Assembly: GCA_000469685.2 (NCBI GenBank)
Contig: LS997564.1
Location: 31,816,843 to 31,880,842 of the forward strand
DNA from: Haemonchus contortus
Taxonomy: Eukaryota > Nematoda > Chromadorea > Rhabditida > Trichostrongylidae
Direction of reading: 5' to 3'
Length of the DNA stretch: 64,000 bases
The translations under genes and the position numbers were made by a program. Shown in pieces: positions 60,919-64,000 of the stretch. Positions within the stretch are counted from its first letter, which is position 1. Each line of letters starts with the position of its first letter. The notes below the pieces were generated by a model. That model was not told where the DNA came from and searched no databases. It saw only the letters and a program-made list of their open reading frames with translations.

Positions 60919-60960
60919 TGTAACGAAGCAATAACGAGTTGGTGTTTTCACGGAAATCGC
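60919..60960 (+). promoter_or_regulatory. Conserved upstream block of receptor copy 6
   Basis: TGTAACGAAGCAATAACGAG and then TTGGTGTTTTCACGG resemble the block before copies 1 and 3, about 240 nt before the ATG. The acceptor TTTCCAG ends at 61150, 19 nt before the start codon. Confidence 0.35.
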
Positions 60961-61169
60961 AGCACGGAAATTCATTTTGAGACAATTTTACCATGAAGGC
61001 TGGTGGATCCCTCATTCACAATTCACTTTCATCCCTCTCAACTAAGCAGCTGAAGCAAGAGTTTCCATTCCCAATGCACACACTTCGTTTGTAAACCTTT
61101 CGAGCCCTTGACCCGATGCTTATGAAAAACTAATTCGAACTCGTTTCCAGATTTTATAGTGGTAGCGAT

Positions 61170-64000
61170 ATGCCTCAGGAGGTGCCGTACATTATTCAAT
61201 TCTTCTACGTTGTGGTGCTTCCAGTTGGTGCTCTGGGAAACGCCGTTGTAGTCTATGTGACATTACGATCAAAGTAGGAAGGATTTTGTTTCATTTAAAA
61301 TCGAATACGACTTGAAGTGAATACCGTAACACTTTTCCAGCGAAAACAACCCATTGCAGGGTTCTAAGAGGTCCATGTAATATCCTGATTGCCTTGTTAT
61401 CTGCTGGAGACGCTGTACAACTGACAAACGCCACAGTAACTATGCTGTACTACGCAAAGTTGGTTACGAAAACAGCGGTGTTCACGGATTTCTGAAAACA
61501 CGCATCTAGACCAGATTTCTTTCGCCAAATGAATTATGTAATGAAACATCTTATTCCTAATAAATACGGTAGGCGTAAACGATAATCGATGTAAAGCACA
61601 GGTTTGCGTTAGCCACAGATTCGTTGCTGCAGCAACTGCGCATTTCAACTAACATTGTCTCGAAACTTTTAGCGCTCTAAATTTTTCTTGGAAAACCCAT
61701 TAAGAAGTGTTAGCATCTGTTTCCGTGAACACCATTGAACTCTATCGATATACACATGAGATCACCCAACATCACTGAATTATAGGTTTCTTTGACAGTA
61801 CATATATTGAATGATTCGTATTTCAGTTTATGGTCATCATCCTCACATCTAGTTCGAGCAAAGTCATTTTGTTCATAGTTGGGAGAGTAAAACTAGAACC
61901 TTTTTGAAAGTAACTGGAATAATCTACTGTTGCTAGGGGGCATGAGCATCTTTTAGACCTTTTTCTAGATGTCATAAAAAGTGTGTCGGAGAATCATTAT
62001 TCTAGTACAACGATAACAATTTTGAGTCTAGACTGACTAGACTATTATTTGTTCGTTTAAGTTGTTAATAACATTAATTGCAAATATAAACATCGAGTCA
62101 AAGCAGGATAATAATATTATTTTGTCCTTAATAGCTTTTAGTTTATAAAATTAGGGAAGATGGGCAGGCAGAATATAATAGAAGCCGTCGAAGGGCAAAT
62201 AACCTTCCTCAATTCAATTGGACGGATGGAGCATATGTAAATTAAGCTTCAACTTGCATGGTATTTTGCCCATGCTGTCGTGTCTGCAATTGTGAATACG
62301 TCTTCTACTACGGAGAATGCTCCCTAGGACCTAGAAGGTTCAAACTTGGTATAATAGAAGCGGGATATTTAGGGTGGGTAGCAGGGCTAGATTCCGCGTA
62401 CAGTAGGCAAGATGTGAGCGAAATAAATGTCAGGCTTAAAAGTCATAGCTTCTGCTCCGTAGGCCGAGAGCCTTAAAATGTGGTAGGGGTACAGGCGGTA
62501 AGATTTGGACAGTGATGGTAGGTGGTAGAAAGTGATTGAAATAGATTGCGCTCGCGGGGGCGCAGTGTACCTAGAGTGAGTGTAATCTGAGTGAATTTGC
62601 GCAGTCAAGCTGAAAAAGGAGGGAATTGAACTAAGTAGCTTGAATTTAGATGGGTTGAGCGAGCAGGACTCGGCTCGTGACGAGAGAGGAGCTCACGAAT
62701 TGCGTCATCCGTGCCTTTGCGTTGGGCCTGTTCTCTTGTACCAGAGCATCTAAATTTGGAAGGGACGTAGGGGACAGGGTATACCACCGCGACAAGGAGG
62801 AGCGCTCTTCGTTAGCTGGACGATTCGACTGCAACATAAATTGCATGCTGGAAGATATTATTGATCATTGTTTGTCTTATAGAGTTTGTTCAAAAAAGAT
62901 TAGTGACAGGAGCAGAGCCTAAAGCTGATTTAAGCGCTCTGAAGTTCTTTCTACCCTATTTGTCTGTTTTCTTTCAGTGCCGAAAACAACAGGATCAGAC
63001 AGGATTTATGTGCGTATTTGGAGATGATTCCTATTTTCAGTTCCTATCTATCCCTAGTGGTGCTGCTTAACATAGCAATAGACAGGCTGCTATCGCTAAC
63101 GAATTTCTAGTAGGTTTCTCGATTTCGATTTTACACTATTTACCAGAGCATTGCACTATTAAAGGTTTCAGTTGTAGCTATGAAACAATCTCACACCATT
63201 GTAAGTGAGGGAGATAGTGTTTCTCTCTGACTTCCAGAACAACAATTGTAACAACACTTGACGAACTTCTGGTTTTCTCGTGGCCTAAAACGGTCCATTC
63301 TTCGACGTTGTAGCCTAGTAATGATCGCATTACGCGATGTACGGACCACCCCTGTCTACATAAAATTTGCAGCTTCTTGCTTTCTTTTGAATGAGGACTA
63401 CTGTGCCTTACACATAAGCGACCTAATATGATTGATCACTGATTTTCCGGTTACCTTCTTGGGAGCTATTGTGATATGGGCTTCATAGCAAATGTTTGTA
63501 CAAATAACTTGTATGACACAGAGTAGGATTTCTATAGGCCGTTTATCATTCAATAATACAGTTATTGTGAAAAAAGTGCCACCTTTTCAAAATCCAATGT
63601 ATGATCTAACAGAGTTTGTATTTATAGAGCTCATGACTTCAGTTCCCATAGAAGATTCACTAAAGAGAATCTTACCACTTTACTTGAAGTAACATGTTTG
63701 TTGTTTATTAATAACAACATGATTGTTCCATATAGGATTTAAAGAGCATTGTGCTTTGAATCCGAATTCCAATGGTCAGAAACAGAAAGAATCCTCTTCA
63801 CATGACGTTTTATTAGATGCAATGATTTTTACGCCTCCGTTCACTGTAGCTGTCTTGGTCTACATTATTGAAGTGCCGAGACAGACAAACAGACAGAGGA
63901 GACGGAGACGAATTTGAATATGGTTCCACGACATGATACAGCGACCCTTACTTGGCGATGACATCTACCATTAAGAGAATTTAAACAACCTGTACTTTTT
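61170..64000 (+). CDS. Srsx-class serpentine receptor, copy 6 (partial at window edge)
   Basis: Exons 61170-61273, 61360-61458 and 62978-63109 are open and in phase with each other; the remaining four exons should lie beyond the window. It encodes VGALGNAVVVYVTL in TM1, LRGPCNILIALLSAGDAVQL in TM2 and VVLLNIAIDRLLSL after TM3. It is closest to copy 5: the same QLTNAT stretch, the same exon 3 start (AENNRIRQDLCAYLEMIPIF), the same repeat R1 in intron 2 and the same antisense frame in intron 3. No defect is visible in the portion present. Confidence 0.85.
62150..62840 (+). repeat. Dispersed repeat R1 in intron 2 of copy 6
   Basis: Shares AATTTGCGCAGTCAAGCTGA, CCAGAGCATCTAAATTTGGA and GGACGATTCGACTGCAAC with the copy in the same intron of receptor copy 5. 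Confidence 0.65.
63420..63720 (-). pseudogene. Conserved antisense protein-like frame in intron 3 of copy 6
   Basis: The minus strand contains SSMGTEVMSSINTNSVRSYI then, after a stop, TITVLLNDKRPIEILLCVIQ and KKVTGKSVINHIRSLMCKAQ, aligning with the frame at 50006-50443. At least one stop interrupts it. Confidence 0.35.

Noticed and set aside
1..64000. CRISPR arrays, operons, bacterial-type signals
   Set aside because: The spliced gene structure is eukaryotic; the only short-spacing repeats are the 127-bp triplication and microsatellites.

Overview
This window looks like nuclear DNA of a parasitic nematode, most likely a strongylid (hookworm-type) worm. The genes are cut by many phase-consistent introns, acceptors of the TTTCAG / TTTTTAG type sit a few bases upstream of start codons as expected for trans-splicing, and the protein families are an astacin metalloprotease and Srsx-class serpentine receptors. 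The intergenic DNA is crowded with Tc1/mariner relics and MITEs. The species assignment is inference; the gene families are read directly from translated exons.

The backbone is a head-to-tail tandem array on the + strand. Six copies of a seven-exon Srsx receptor gene start at 9662, 22080, 25075, 35805, 48130 and 61170. Copies 3 (25075-31288) and 5 (48130-56982) are fully open and encode 317 and 320 residues. Copy 1 (9662-18525) is open, but its last splice donor is destroyed. Copy 2 is only exons 1-2, fused by recombination to another copy's downstream spacer. Copy 4 (35805-42181) has one in-frame TAA at the start of TM6. Copy 6 runs off the right edge after exon 3. Exon phases and exon lengths are nearly identical in every copy.

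A complete small astacin gene (2694-6625, 267 residues) precedes the array. Copies of its last intron and last exon, now decayed, lie before receptor copy 2 (21334) and before copy 5 (about 44070). A different, also decayed astacin exon with HDIGH in place of HEIGH lies before copy 6 (60011-60302). The ancestral duplication unit was therefore probably an astacin-plus-receptor cassette, in which the receptors were partly kept and the proteases were lost.

The introns and spacers hold several Tc1/mariner elements (7952-9207, 32025-33323, 33560-35132, 37488-38608 palindromic, 44646-45881, plus fragments), a PIF/Harbinger-like MITE with TTA target duplication (22539-23415), a Mutator-like element with a 9-bp target duplication (53849-55089), a TTAA-flanked MITE family, tRNA-derived SINEs, an RTE-like reverse transcriptase fossil, a 127-bp perfect triplication and a GC-rich exon-bearing insert (about 23960-24655). 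Two introns of the receptor genes carry protein-like reading frames on the opposite strand that recur in paralogous introns. These are the least explained part of the window.
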